In this document: piece by piece, positions 10,389-19,052 of the stretch
How the letters are laid out: every line of letters begins with the position of its first letter
How positions within the stretch are numbered: position 1 is the first letter of the stretch
Origin: Citrobacter sedlakii NBRC 105722
GTDB lineage: Bacteria > Pseudomonadota > Gammaproteobacteria > Enterobacterales > Enterobacteriaceae
Reading direction: 5' to 3'
Assembly (NCBI RefSeq): GCF_000759835.1
Contig: NZ_BBNB01000011.1
Location: forward strand, 1-59,579
Length of the DNA: 59,579 bases
Position numbers and translations under genes: made by a program
Notes under the pieces: model-generated
What the model saw: only the letters and a program-made list of their open reading frames with translations
What the model was told of the DNA's origin: nothing
Databases searched by the model: none

Positions 10389-12973
10389 TTTGTTAATTCT
10401 TCCTTTTCGCAATGAATATCGACAGCTTTAAAAGCGCTCTCTGATTCATCAGCATTATGTTCTTTTTCAGTCACGTCATAACTTGACCGGCACTGGAATG
10501 ACTGCTTTTGTTTTTTCCATTTAATTAAAAGCGTATTTTTCCCTTTTTGCAGTGAAACCATAGCAAGACCATTCTGGCCAACCATGCCAATATTATCCCC
10601 CTCGCCATTGAGTATGGGCGCGCCAAAAGGAATAATCTCCCCCGTATTCAATACGAAATGGACAAAAGTTTGCTTATCCTTTTGCGCATCCATTTTTATG
10701 AGGACGGCTGCCCCGGCGGTAGGAACAATTGTACGGCGCGTATCATCGACTTCTACGTCAAAGCGAGTACCTTTAGGATCGGCGTACACTTCATTGTATC
10801 TGTAGGGTGACAGATAACTGATAATCCCATATCCATTATCTTTAATGATTGCATTCGAGTCCGGATACACATGCGATCCTTCAGCCCCTTTCGCTTCAAC
10901 AATACCAATGGTATCAGCGAGCATTGGCACAAAGTTAACCCCGCCCTGGTGCACTACCATTCCGCCGTTGAAGTTCACGCCTGCCATGAAACTGTCTCTG
11001 GACTGGCTGTAGGTCACGCCGCCGGAAGCACTTTCTCCCGTATAGGACAGGTTCATACCGAAGTTGGTTTCTGGCTGGTTTGACTGGCTGAAGTAACCGC
11101 CAAAACCGAACTGCGAACGCTCGCCGGCAGAGCCATTTAAGGAGGTACGGAAATTCGCGTCGTCGCTGTTATAGCTAAAGTTAGCGCCGAGGCGCACGTT
11201 TCTGTCGTACTGGTTGCCAAGCGGCAGACTGACGTTTAGATAAACCGTATCTTCACGTTCGCCATCTTCGCTATGCGTGCGGCCAAAAGAGATACCCCAG
11301 GTCGTTCTGCCAAACTGGTTGTTATACCCAACGACAAAGTTGGACTTTTCATTCTGTCCTAACTCATCATTCCAGACGTTGCCAACAAATCCGCTCACAT
11401 AAAAACTTCCCCAACCGGGAGGTAATGTCTGATTGATGTTGGCTTCAAGACGCTCGCGATAGCGTGATGGATAGTAATCCGTATCGCCCGTATCAAGGCT
11501 GCGTTTAAGGCTTATCGCATCGGACAAGGAGTAGTAATTTTTGCTCGAATAACGGTAGCCGACCAAACTGAAGTTGGTGCCGATATCCGGCAGGCTCTTC
11601 GCCAGGCTTATCCGCAGACTCATATCGCAAAACGTACCGCAATCCTGAGTCTCCGGCTGATCGTCGAAGTGGGTAAAAGAACGTGTTACATCAAGACCCA
11701 GCGCGCCGAGGCGGGTATTCACCGCTAAACCTGTCATTAATGAAGCGTAGTCGCCGTCGAAAGCGCTTTGCCCACCGAGATAACCCGTGAGGTTATTGAG
11801 CAGACCATATTGGATAGTCCCTTCCAGCAGTTGCGGATCCTCGGAAAGCCACGTGTCGCGGATCTCGCCGGCAGACATGGAGTAGCGTGAATAGCCTTCT
11901 CGCAACAACTGCGGGACGCTGGAATACGGTACGGAGAAATGCGTTTCATCGCCATTGGTTTCCTTGACGGTGACCTCCAGGTCGCCGTTGTAACCGGTGG
12001 CATACAGATCGCTAATCGCAAACTCGCCCGGTGGGACGACTTTTTCGAAAATCGTATTCCCCGCCTGCGTGATAGTAACCGTGGCGTTGCTGTTCGCAAT
12101 CCCACGCACCACAGGCGCGTAATTACGCACGGAATCCGGTAACATCCGATCATCCGTCGCCAGGCGCGCACCCCGTAGCGCCGTGGTATCGAAAAAATCA
12201 CCAGTGGTGTTGAGATCGCCCAACACAATTGTCGACTTAATCGGCGCAATAGCGCGTTCAGCATAAGCCTGAATATGTTGTATACCAGACTCACTCGTAT
12301 CACTGCCGGACATCATGCTGTCATAGGTTGTAAAACGCCACGCCCCTAAAGACAACGAGTTGTGCATGTTACCGTAGAGGTAATTCGAGTTATCCTCCCC
12401 CGGACGATAGCGCGCGCTGGTTGCGCTAAAGGTGTAGGAAGACATTAACGCAGGCACACCGTCATCCCATAATTCCGGACTGATATACCCTACCGGCGTA
12501 TTTAACAGCATCGCCTGAGGAATGGTGACGTCAAGCTGTTCATCGTCCTGGTTGTATTTCACGGTAGCGCCAGGAATTAACGCCGGCAGGATAATGCAGT
12601 CTGCGTTCTTCCAGTTCTCCGGCAGCTTTGACGTATCAACGTCAAAGCGGATGATCATTTCGGGTTTCAGGCAGGCGTTGACCCCCTGTTCGTTTTGCGC
12701 CGCAACGAATGTGATCATCCATGCGTCAATTTTTGTACGATTGCTGTAGACCTCCAGCTTATAGTCCCCGGGCAGGATTTTGTCTTTGCCGTCGAACTGC
12801 GTGAGGTCAATTCCGCTATCATAAAACTTCATAAACCCACGAGAAAAATTTATGGCCTGGCCTTCACTCGCCGCCGATGCGGAAAATGAGGACAGTACCG
12901 CAACAGCAACCCAGGTCGTCATAAGTCGCTTGATTTGATGTTGTGTTATATCTTTTTTAATAAAAGGGAACAT
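10385..12973 (-). CDS. Fimbrial outer-membrane usher protein
   Basis: Assembles chaperone-subunit complexes into a fimbria at the outer membrane. The 862-residue product is typical of FimD/PapC ushers: signal sequence, N-terminal chaperone-binding domain (FSRGFMKFYDSGIDLTQF), beta-barrel with a plug in the middle (YAPVVRGIANSNATVTITQ matches the conserved plug-region motif), and C-terminal domains with FDVEVDDTRRTIVPTAGA and GQNGLAMV. A Cys pair lies near the end (FQCRSS and DIHCEK). The C-terminal tail is unusually hydrophilic. It begins 34 nt after the chaperone gene and overlaps the adhesin start by four bases. Confidence 0.95.
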   Translation of the reverse strand: MFPFIKKDITQHQIKRLMTTWVAVAVLSSFSASAASEGQAINFSRGFMKFYDSGIDLTQFDGKDKILPGDYKLEVYSNRTKIDAWMITFVAAQNEQGVNACLKPEMIIRFDVDTSKLPENWKNADCIILPALIPGATVKYNQDDEQLDVTIPQAMLLNTPVGYISPELWDDGVPALMSSYTFSATSARYRPGEDNSNYLYGNMHNSLSLGAWRFTTYDSMMSGSDTSESGIQHIQAYAERAIAPIKSTIVLGDLNTTGDFFDTTALRGARLATDDRMLPDSVRNYAPVVRGIANSNATVTITQAGNTIFEKVVPPGEFAISDLYATGYNGDLEVTVKETNGDETHFSVPYSSVPQLLREGYSRYSMSAGEIRDTWLSEDPQLLEGTIQYGLLNNLTGYLGGQSAFDGDYASLMTGLAVNTRLGALGLDVTRSFTHFDDQPETQDCGTFCDMSLRISLAKSLPDIGTNFSLVGYRYSSKNYYSLSDAISLKRSLDTGDTDYYPSRYRERLEANINQTLPPGWGSFYVSGFVGNVWNDELGQNEKSNFVVGYNNQFGRTTWGISFGRTHSEDGEREDTVYLNVSLPLGNQYDRNVRLGANFSYNSDDANFRTSLNGSAGERSQFGFGGYFSQSNQPETNFGMNLSYTGESASGGVTYSQSRDSFMAGVNFNGGMVVHQGGVNFVPMLADTIGIVEAKGAEGSHVYPDSNAIIKDNGYGIISYLSPYRYNEVYADPKGTRFDVEVDDTRRTIVPTAGAAVLIKMDAQKDKQTFVHFVLNTGEIIPFGAPILNGEGDNIGMVGQNGLAMVSLQKGKNTLLIKWKKQKQSFQCRSSYDVTEKEHNADESESAFKAVDIHCEKEELTK

Positions 12974-13007
12974 GCAGCAACCATCCTGGCAACAATATCC
13001 TTAACGT

Positions 13008-13745
13008 TTAGAACGTATAAGTACGTTTGATATAAGCACCTAAATCGGTAATGTAGTTGTATTTAAATACGCCTTTCCCCTGTACAGCATTAACCTGCGG
13101 AAAGTGGTAAGTCAGTTGGCTGTAAGGCGCAAGTATCTGTCCTTCCACTTCACTCTCTTTACCCTCGGCGTTGAGCAGCCAGGCGTTCGTCATACTGACG
13201 TAATAAGGCGATCTATTCGTACCCGTAACGGCATAGCCTTTCGCGGTTTTTTGTAATTCCCATGTTAAATTATCCGCCGCTTCCATCGGGTTTCCTTTCA
13301 AACCTGCCGGACGGTAGAAGAATTTAATCAGCGTCCTGAATGCCATTTTTATCTGATTCTTGTTCGCATCCTCAGGTAATTCAGGTGGGATATCTAATAC
13401 GTTCAACCAGAGCATGGTTTCACGATCTTTAGGGTATTTATTAATGGCCTCGTCGGTCTGGAAGATACGGAATACTTTCCCTTTTTGGCTGTTAATGCGG
13501 GCTACCGGCGGGTTAATAAAGAAGGGTAGCTGCTCCTTCTCGGCACCGATGTTTTTCTCTGTGGTAGATAGCCACACTTGCGTTAATGTGGGCTGGGCCC
13601 CCACGTTGTTAATACGTACGCTTTGTTCTTTTTCTGCCGCATTAAGCACAACGCGCGTCGTCATAATTTGAATCGTCGACATGGCCTGAAACGAGCAAGC
13701 CAGACTTAACACCGCCGCGATACCGACACTCAACTTCCTTATCAT
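13008..13745 (-). CDS. Periplasmic fimbrial chaperone (PapD/FimC family)
   Basis: Stabilises fimbrial subunits in the periplasm by donor-strand complementation and hands them to the usher. The 245-residue product has a signal peptide, the N-terminal immunoglobulin-like domain with TTRVVLNAAEKEQSV (the conserved Arg of the subunit-binding cleft), LPFFINPPVARI, LWLNVLDIPP, and IKFFYRPAGL with the conserved cleft Lys. The F1-G1 loop is short, as in FGS-type chaperones that build thick rigid fimbriae. It follows the major pilin gene after 78 bases that contain a hairpin. Confidence 0.95.
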   Translation of the reverse strand: MIRKLSVGIAAVLSLACSFQAMSTIQIMTTRVVLNAAEKEQSVRINNVGAQPTLTQVWLSTTEKNIGAEKEQLPFFINPPVARINSQKGKVFRIFQTDEAINKYPKDRETMLWLNVLDIPPELPEDANKNQIKMAFRTLIKFFYRPAGLKGNPMEAADNLTWELQKTAKGYAVTGTNRSPYYVSMTNAWLLNAEGKESEVEGQILAPYSQLTYHFPQVNAVQGKGVFKYNYITDLGAYIKRTYTF

Positions 13746-13770
13746 TCAACCTGCTCCTTCAGATGAATTT

Positions 13771-13793
13771 AATGGCGGATGTTCTCCGCCATT
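13771..13793 (-). promoter_or_regulatory. Intercistronic hairpin between pilin and chaperone genes
   Basis: A 9-bp perfect stem (AATGGCGGA/TCCGCCATT) with a five-base loop lies in the 78-base gap after the pilin gene. It has no following T run on the transcript strand. Such hairpins in fimbrial operons usually protect the pilin message or partly terminate transcription, giving more pilin than chaperone and usher; that role here is an inference. Confidence 0.5.
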
Positions 13794-13823
13794 TGGCTAA
13801 TACATGATTAATTTATTAGGGGA

Positions 13824-14390
13824 TCACTGATATTTGATGGAATAAACCACTTCAGTACTGACCTCACCAGCGGTAGCCGCGCCGCCGGTAGCAACATACT
13901 GCGCCCAGTAGTCAAACTGCGCAGTATTACCGCTCACCGTTTTGGTGATCGCTGATTCGTTGGCCGTCGTCAGATTCAGAATCGCTTTATTAGCATCAAG
14001 CAAACCCACCTGCACTTTATTCGCGCCGCCGCTATCTGCAGCAACGGTGTTTTTCAGGTTACCGGTAGCATTGTCGATATTTGTACTTTGCGCGAGTTCA
14101 AAGAAGACGCTGGCAACCTTTCCGTTCGCACAGTTTGCGCCGCTGAGTTTAATAAAGAATGGTGTGTCCCCTGCACGCTCACCATCCGCCGCTAATGCCG
14201 TGATGCTGATGGGTGGCAGATGTACAGTAAAGTCCGGGGTCGTGGAGGTGCCGGTAGCATCGCCCCCCGTTATTGTACAGGTCGCATCGCTAATCGTCCC
14301 TTCAAAGGTAATTGTTCCATCTTCCGCAGCGGCAACATTCCCGGCGCAAATGAGAACCGTCAGTAATGCACTTTTCGCAATATAATTCAT
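13824..14390 (-). CDS. Major fimbrial subunit (type 1-like pilin)
   Basis: Structural shaft subunit. The 188-residue protein has a signal peptide (cleavage near NVAAAED), GTITFEGTISDATCTI near the mature N-terminus (donor strand and first Cys), a second Cys in SGANCANG, and the penultimate Tyr C-terminal pattern (VYSIKYQ) of chaperone-usher pilins. It is the first gene of the cluster and lies downstream of an AT-rich intergenic region. I do not recognise it as one of the named Salmonella or E. coli fimbriae. Confidence 0.93.
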   Translation of the reverse strand: MNYIAKSALLTVLICAGNVAAAEDGTITFEGTISDATCTITGGDATGTSTTPDFTVHLPPISITALAADGERAGDTPFFIKLSGANCANGKVASVFFELAQSTNIDNATGNLKNTVAADSGGANKVQVGLLDANKAILNLTTANESAITKTVSGNTAQFDYWAQYVATGGAATAGEVSTEVVYSIKYQ

Positions 14391-14701
14391 ACTATATCCA
14401 TATATAAAATAATAGTGAAATGAGGATGCATTCTAGTTTTTTTTGCTTGTGTCAACTACATTCCGGTCCTAAATATAATCCTAAAATGGACCAATATTTA
14501 TTTTATGAATGAATATTGCACTGTTTAATTTTGAACACAGCTGATATATAAGGAATTATTTCTTTTATTACTTGAATTTATATTTATTAAGTAAATATAT
14601 AGCACGTGCAGTGTCCAAATATGGAGTTGTTTTATTCAAGAAATTCATTGAGTAAAATAATTTTTATGATGTTTTTTGCGCGGGTAAGAGGAGAAAAAAG
14701 A
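14391..14701. other. AT-rich intergenic region upstream of the fimbrial operon
   Basis: About 310 bases without a credible gene, much richer in A and T than its neighbours, between the fimbrial operon and the tktA terminator. It must hold the promoter and control sites of the fim-tps unit. The visible elements are a consensus -35 (TTGACA, 14450-14455), an A8 tract (14437-14444) and TAGAAT (14430-14435), all on the minus strand. High AT content suggests silencing by H-NS-type proteins, but this is only an inference. Confidence 0.5.
14430..14455 (-). promoter_or_regulatory. Candidate fimbrial promoter with A8 tract in a short spacer
   Basis: On the minus strand TTGACA is followed 14 bases later by TAGAAT, and the spacer contains eight consecutive A. 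A 14-base spacer is too short for an efficient sigma-70 promoter, so either the true -10 lies elsewhere (the region downstream is rich in TATTAT-like sequence) or spacing is variable through the homopolymer. Lies about 40-65 bases upstream of the pilin start. Confidence 0.35.
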
Positions 14702-14737
14702 GAAAAAAAATCCGGAAATGCGTGTCATTTCCGGATT
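14702..14737 (-). terminator. Rho-independent terminator of tktA
   Basis: Perfect 12-bp stem (AATCCGGAAATG/CATTTCCGGATT) with a five-base loop, followed on the minus strand by a run of T. It lies 63 bases beyond the tktA stop and separates tktA from the fimbrial operon, which is transcribed in the same direction. Confidence 0.9.
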
Positions 14738-14800
14738 CAGATTTTGCGCGAATGAACTCGCGTTATGTTGCTATGCGGTCCATTTCAAGCGAGTACGCCA

Positions 14801-16795
14801 TTATCGCAGCAGGTCTTTCGCTTTAGCCACCACGTTGTCCACGGTGAAACCAAATTCTTCGAACAGTTGCTCAGCAGGCGCGGATTCGCCGAAGGTCGTC
14901 ATGCCCACAATAGCGCCGTTGAGGCCTACGTATTTGAACCAGTAGTCAGCGATGCCGGCTTCAACCGCCACGCGTGCGGTAACGGCTTTTGGCAGTACCG
15001 CTTCACGATAGGCGGCATCCTGCTTGTCAAACGCGTCGGTAGACGGCATGGAGACCACACGCGCCTTCACGCCTTCTGCGGTCAGTTTGTCCCATGCGGC
15101 CACCGCCAGCTCAACTTCTGAACCGGTAGCGATGAAGATCAGCTCAGGTTGACCAGCACAGTCTTTCAGCACGTAACCACCGCGCGCGATGTTCGCCAGT
15201 TGCTCTTCGGTACGTTCCTGCTGCGCCAGATTCTGACGGGAAAGAATCAGTGCGGTCGGACCGTCCTGACGCTCAACGCCGTATTTCCACGCCACGGCGG
15301 ATTCCACCTGGTCGCACGGGCGCCATGTGCTCATGTTCGGGGTCACGCGCAGGGAAGCCACCTGTTCAACCGGCTGGTGAGTCGGACCGTCTTCACCCAG
15401 ACCGATGGAGTCGTGGGTGTAAACCATCACCTGACGCTGTTTCATCAGCGCAGCCATACGCACCGCGTTACGGGCGTATTCAACAAACATCAGGAAGGTG
15501 GAGGTATACGGCAAGAAACCACCGTGCAGAGAGATACCGTTAGCGATAGCGGTCATACCGAATTCACGCACGCCGTAATGGATGTAGTTACCGGCAGTGT
15601 CTTCGTTGATCGGCTTAGAACCAGACCACAGGGTCAGGTTAGAAGGCGCCAGGTCAGCGGAGCCGCCGAGGAATTCAGGCAGCAGAGGACCAAAGGCTTC
15701 GATCGCATTCTGAGACGCTTTACGGCTGGCGATTTTAGACGGATTCGCCTGCAGCTTCGCGATAAACTCGTTCGCTTTCGCGTCGAAGTCAGCCGGCATT
15801 TCACCTTTCATACGGCGGGTGAATTCTGCCGCTTCCTGTGGGAAAGCCTTCGCGTAGGCAGCGAATTTCTCGTTCCAGGCCGCTTCTTTCGCCTGGCCGG
15901 CTTCTTTCGCATCCCATTGAGCATAGATTTCAGACGGGATTTCAAACGGCGCGTATTTCCAGCCCAGTTGTTCGCGGGTCAGCGCGATTTCGGCATCGCC
16001 CAGCGGCGCACCGTGGGAGTCGTGGGTACCCGCTTTATTCGGAGAACCGAAACCAATGATGGTTTTGCACATCAGCAGGGACGGTTTGTCGGTGACAGCG
16101 CGCGCTTCTTCTACCGCACGTTTGATTGCGTCAGCGTCGTGACCGTCTACGCCGCGCACCACGTGCCAGCCGTAGGCTTCGAAACGCTTCGCGGTATCGT
16201 CAGTGAACCAGCCTTCAACGTGACCATCGATGGAGATCCCGTTGTCATCGTAGAACGCCACCAGTTTACCGAGTTTCAGGGTACCAGCCAGCGAGCAGAC
16301 CTCGTGAGAGATGCCTTCCATCATGCAGCCGTCGCCCATAAACGCGTAGGTGTAGTGGTTAACAATGTCATGACCCGGGCGGTTAAACTGGGCGGCCAGC
16401 GTTTTTTCCGCAATCGCCATGCCCACTGCGTTAGCAATACCCTGTCCCAGCGGGCCGGTCGTGGTTTCAACACCAGCGGTGTAGCCCACTTCCGGGTGGC
16501 CCGGGGTTTTGGAATGCAGCTGACGGAAGTTCTGCAGTTCCGACATTGGCAGATCGTAGCCAGTGAGGTGCAGCAGGCTGTAAATCAGCATGGAGCCGTG
16601 GCCGTTAGACAGCACAAAGCGGTCACGGTCAGCCCAGGACGGGTTGCTCGGGTTGTGGTTCAGGAAATCACGCCACAGGACTTCGGCAATGTCAGCCATA
16701 CCCATAGGGGCGCCCGGGTGACCGGATTTGGCTTTCTGTACTGCGTCCATGCTCAGCGCACGAATAGCATTAGCAAGCTCTTTACGTGAGGACAT
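14801..16795 (-). CDS. tktA: Transketolase A
   Basis: Thiamine diphosphate enzyme of the non-oxidative pentose phosphate pathway, moving two-carbon units between ketose and aldose phosphates in the cytoplasm. The 664-residue protein is nearly identical to E. coli TktA. Visible are the N-terminal active-site region ([16 protein letters not shown]), the thiamine diphosphate/Mg motif starting at GDGCMMEG, and the transketolase signature [17 protein letters not shown] in the pyrimidine-binding domain. The start [11 protein letters not shown] at 16795 is chosen over an upstream in-frame start by match to the family. Transcribed as a single gene ending at the terminator near 14.7 kb. Confidence 0.98.
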   Translation of the reverse strand: MSSRKELANAIRALSMDAVQKAKSGHPGAPMGMADIAEVLWRDFLNHNPSNPSWADRDRFVLSNGHGSMLIYSLLHLTGYDLPMSELQNFRQLHSKTPGHPEVGYTAGVETTTGPLGQGIANAVGMAIAEKTLAAQFNRPGHDIVNHYTYAFMGDGCMMEGISHEVCSLAGTLKLGKLVAFYDDNGISIDGHVEGWFTDDTAKRFEAYGWHVVRGVDGHDADAIKRAVEEARAVTDKPSLLMCKTIIGFGSPNKAGTHDSHGAPLGDAEIALTREQLGWKYAPFEIPSEIYAQWDAKEAGQAKEAAWNEKFAAYAKAFPQEAAEFTRRMKGEMPADFDAKANEFIAKLQANPSKIASRKASQNAIEAFGPLLPEFLGGSADLAPSNLTLWSGSKPINEDTAGNYIHYGVREFGMTAIANGISLHGGFLPYTSTFLMFVEYARNAVRMAALMKQRQVMVYTHDSIGLGEDGPTHQPVEQVASLRVTPNMSTWRPCDQVESAVAWKYGVERQDGPTALILSRQNLAQQERTEEQLANIARGGYVLKDCAGQPELIFIATGSEVELAVAAWDKLTAEGVKARVVSMPSTDAFDKQDAAYREAVLPKAVTARVAVEAGIADYWFKYVGLNGAIVGMTTFGESAPAEQLFEEFGFTVDNVVAKAKDLLR

Positions 16796-17074
16796 TTTGA
16801 CTCCAGATCGGATGATGAAGGCCATGCCCGTAACGACTTGACGACAGCGCGTTTTGGGCTACGCCGGAAAAAAGTGCGAACAATGTAACCCAAGCCGCCT
16901 GCCATGTACATGGAGCATCCTTTTGCCGCTTCAGAAATCTCCGGATCGTGCTCGCATGTTGCGCAATCTGCTCGCCCGCTTGTTGTTCTTTTCTTTATAC
17001 TTAGTCATAAGCGCCGGTTCATCTGCTCAGGCGCACTTTTAGAACAATCCTCATTTCATGCGGAAGAAAAAAAC

Positions 17075-17833
17075 ATGAAGATTCGCGCTTTACTGCTTGC
17101 TATGGGCATGGCGACGGTGTTGACCGGCTGCCAGAATATGGACTCCAACGGACTGCTTTCATCGGGCGCCGAAGCGTTTCAGGCCTATAGCCTGAGCGAT
17201 GCGCAGGTGAAAGCGCTAAGCGACCAGGCTTGCGCAGAGATGGACGGGAAAGCCACTCTCGCGCCTGCCAGCAGCGAGTACGCGAAACGCCTGAGTAAAA
17301 TCGCCGCCGCGCTGGGCGATAACATCAACGGACAGGCGGTTAACTATAAGGTTTACATGGCGAAAGACGTGAACGCTTTTGCTATGGCGAACGGCTGTAT
17401 CCGCGTCTACAGCGGCCTGATGGACATGATGACGGATAACGAAGTGGAAGCGGTTATCGGTCACGAAATGGGTCACGTGGCGCTCGGCCACGTGAAGAAA
17501 GGGATGCAAGTTGCGCTGGGCACCAATGCTGTACGCGCGGCGGCGGCATCCGCGGGCGGAATTGTCGGCAGTCTGTCCCAGTCACAGCTCGGGGATCTGG
17601 GTGAAAAACTGGTGAACTCGCAGTTCTCCCAGCGCCAGGAATCAGAAGCTGATGACTACTCTTACGACTTATTGCGCAAACGCGGCCTCAGTCCGGCGGG
17701 TCTGGCGACCAGCTTCGAGAAACTGGCGAAGCTGGAAGAAGGCCGTCAAAGCTCTATGTTTGACGATCACCCGGCATCGGCTGAACGTGCGCAGCATATT
17801 CGCGATCGCATGAAAGCGGACGGTATCAAGTAA
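17075..17833 (+). CDS. loiP: Outer-membrane metalloprotease lipoprotein LoiP
   Basis: M48-family zinc metallopeptidase that in E. coli (formerly YggG) sits in the outer membrane, is processed with the help of BepA, and is induced at low osmolarity. The 252-residue product starts at MKIRALLLAMGM (17075), giving a lipoprotein signal peptide with lipobox LTGC. HEMGH at about residues 130-134 is the HExxH zinc motif; SEADDYSYDLL holds the third ligand Glu. Longer in-frame starts upstream are not used because they would bury the lipobox. Divergent from tktA, convergent with speB. Confidence 0.95.
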   Translation: MKIRALLLAMGMATVLTGCQNMDSNGLLSSGAEAFQAYSLSDAQVKALSDQACAEMDGKATLAPASSEYAKRLSKIAAALGDNINGQAVNYKVYMAKDVNAFAMANGCIRVYSGLMDMMTDNEVEAVIGHEMGHVALGHVKKGMQVALGTNAVRAAAASAGGIVGSLSQSQLGDLGEKLVNSQFSQRQESEADDYSYDLLRKRGLSPAGLATSFEKLAKLEEGRQSSMFDDHPASAERAQHIRDRMKADGIK

Positions 17834-17866
17834 CGATTTTTCACCCCGGCAACGCCGGTTATGACA

Positions 17867-17884
17867 CGGGCAGCGCGCTGCCCG
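17867..17884. terminator. Palindromic hairpin between convergent loiP and speB
   Basis: An 18-base GC-rich palindrome (CGGGCAGCG and its complement) lies between two convergent genes. On the plus strand it is followed by CTTTC, so the T run is poor; it may act as a bidirectional terminator. Confidence 0.45.
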
Positions 17885-17901
17885 CTTTCAAAATGGCGAG
17901 A

Positions 17902-18822
17902 TTACTCGCCTTTCTTCGCCGCCTGGATATAAAGCATCTCTAATGCCAGCGTCGCGGCAGCCAGTGCGGTAATTTCCGACTGGTCATAAGCTGGCGCGAC
18001 TTCCACCACGTCCATACCGACGATATTCAGATCCTTCAGGCCACGAACCAGCTTAATGGCGCGATCGGAAGTCAGACCGCCAATAACCGGCGTACCGGTT
18101 CCCGGAGCAAACGCCGGATCCAGACAGTCGATGTCAAACGTCAGGTAAACCGGCATGTCGCCGACGATCTGCTTCACCTGCGCGAGGATATCGTCCACGC
18201 CGCGATCGTTGACCTGGCAGGCGTCCAGCACGGTAAAGCCGTTGTCTTTGTCAAACTCGGTACGAATACCGATCTGTACAGAATGATTCGGGTCGATCAA
18301 GCCTTCGTTCGGCGCGGTGTAGAACATGGTGCCATGGTCAAATTCACAGCCGTTCGCGTAGGTGTCGGTATGCGCATCAAAGTGCACCAGCGCCATTTTG
18401 CCGAAGTGCTTCGCGTGGGCGCGCAGCAGCGGCAGAGTCACGAAGTGGTCGCCACCGAAGGAGAGCATCCGCTTGCCAGCAGCCAGCAATTTCTCTGCGT
18501 GCGCCTGCAGCTTTTCGCTCATTTCACGGGCATCGCCGAACGCATACACCAGATCGCCGCAGTCAACAACGTTCAGGCGCTCGCGCATATCGAAGTTCCA
18601 CGGGAAGCGGTTGTGCTCCCAGGCGAGGTTAGTCGAAACCTGACGGATCGCCGCCGGGCCATGACGCCCGCCTGCGCGCCCCGACGTCGCCATATCAAAC
18701 GGAACGCCGGTGATCACCCAGTCAGCGTCGCTGTCGTACGGCTGGAAGTTCATTGGAAGGCGTAAAAAACCAAACGCGTTAGATACCAGAGAGTTATCGT
18801 ACTGATGACCTAAAGTGCTCAT
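17902..18822 (-). CDS. speB: Agmatinase (agmatine ureohydrolase)
   Basis: Hydrolyses agmatine to putrescine and urea, the second step of the arginine decarboxylase route to polyamines. The 306-residue protein matches E. coli SpeB almost throughout. Binuclear Mn ligands are visible in the ureohydrolase motifs [16 protein letters not shown] and [17 protein letters not shown]. It lies downstream of speA, which makes its substrate, but a strong terminator lies between them, so it probably has its own promoter as well. Confidence 0.98.
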   Translation of the reverse strand: MSTLGHQYDNSLVSNAFGFLRLPMNFQPYDSDADWVITGVPFDMATSGRAGGRHGPAAIRQVSTNLAWEHNRFPWNFDMRERLNVVDCGDLVYAFGDAREMSEKLQAHAEKLLAAGKRMLSFGGDHFVTLPLLRAHAKHFGKMALVHFDAHTDTYANGCEFDHGTMFYTAPNEGLIDPNHSVQIGIRTEFDKDNGFTVLDACQVNDRGVDDILAQVKQIVGDMPVYLTFDIDCLDPAFAPGTGTPVIGGLTSDRAIKLVRGLKDLNIVGMDVVEVAPAYDQSEITALAAATLALEMLYIQAAKKGE

Positions 18823-18862
18823 GACCAGACCTCATTTAAAGTCGATACATTAAAAACAGATG

Positions 18863-18907
18863 AAAAAAAATCCCTTCCGCGTCGTTAAACCCGACGAGGA
18901 AGGGATT
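18863..18907 (-). terminator. Rho-independent terminator of speA
   Basis: A long stem (AATCCCTTCC with GGAAGGGATT, extended by CGTCG/CGACG inside) is followed on the minus strand by a run of eight T. It ends speA transcription before speB, in line with separate control of the two polyamine genes. Confidence 0.88.
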
Positions 18908-19052
18908 GATTCGTAAATCGCTTATTGGGACGAATTATCGCCGTTAATTCATACGGGTTCAAGTGAGTATAGCATCCTGCCGGTTGACGGATTCACCCTA
19001 TCCGGCGCGGAATTGTCGGCCCGGACAGCGCAGCGCCGCCGGGCATCAACCG

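Noticed and set aside
15149..16789. 546-codon open frame on the plus strand opposite tktA
   Set aside because: Antisense shadow of a GC-rich, highly expressed gene; composition is that of a reverse-read transketolase with no protein-like motifs.
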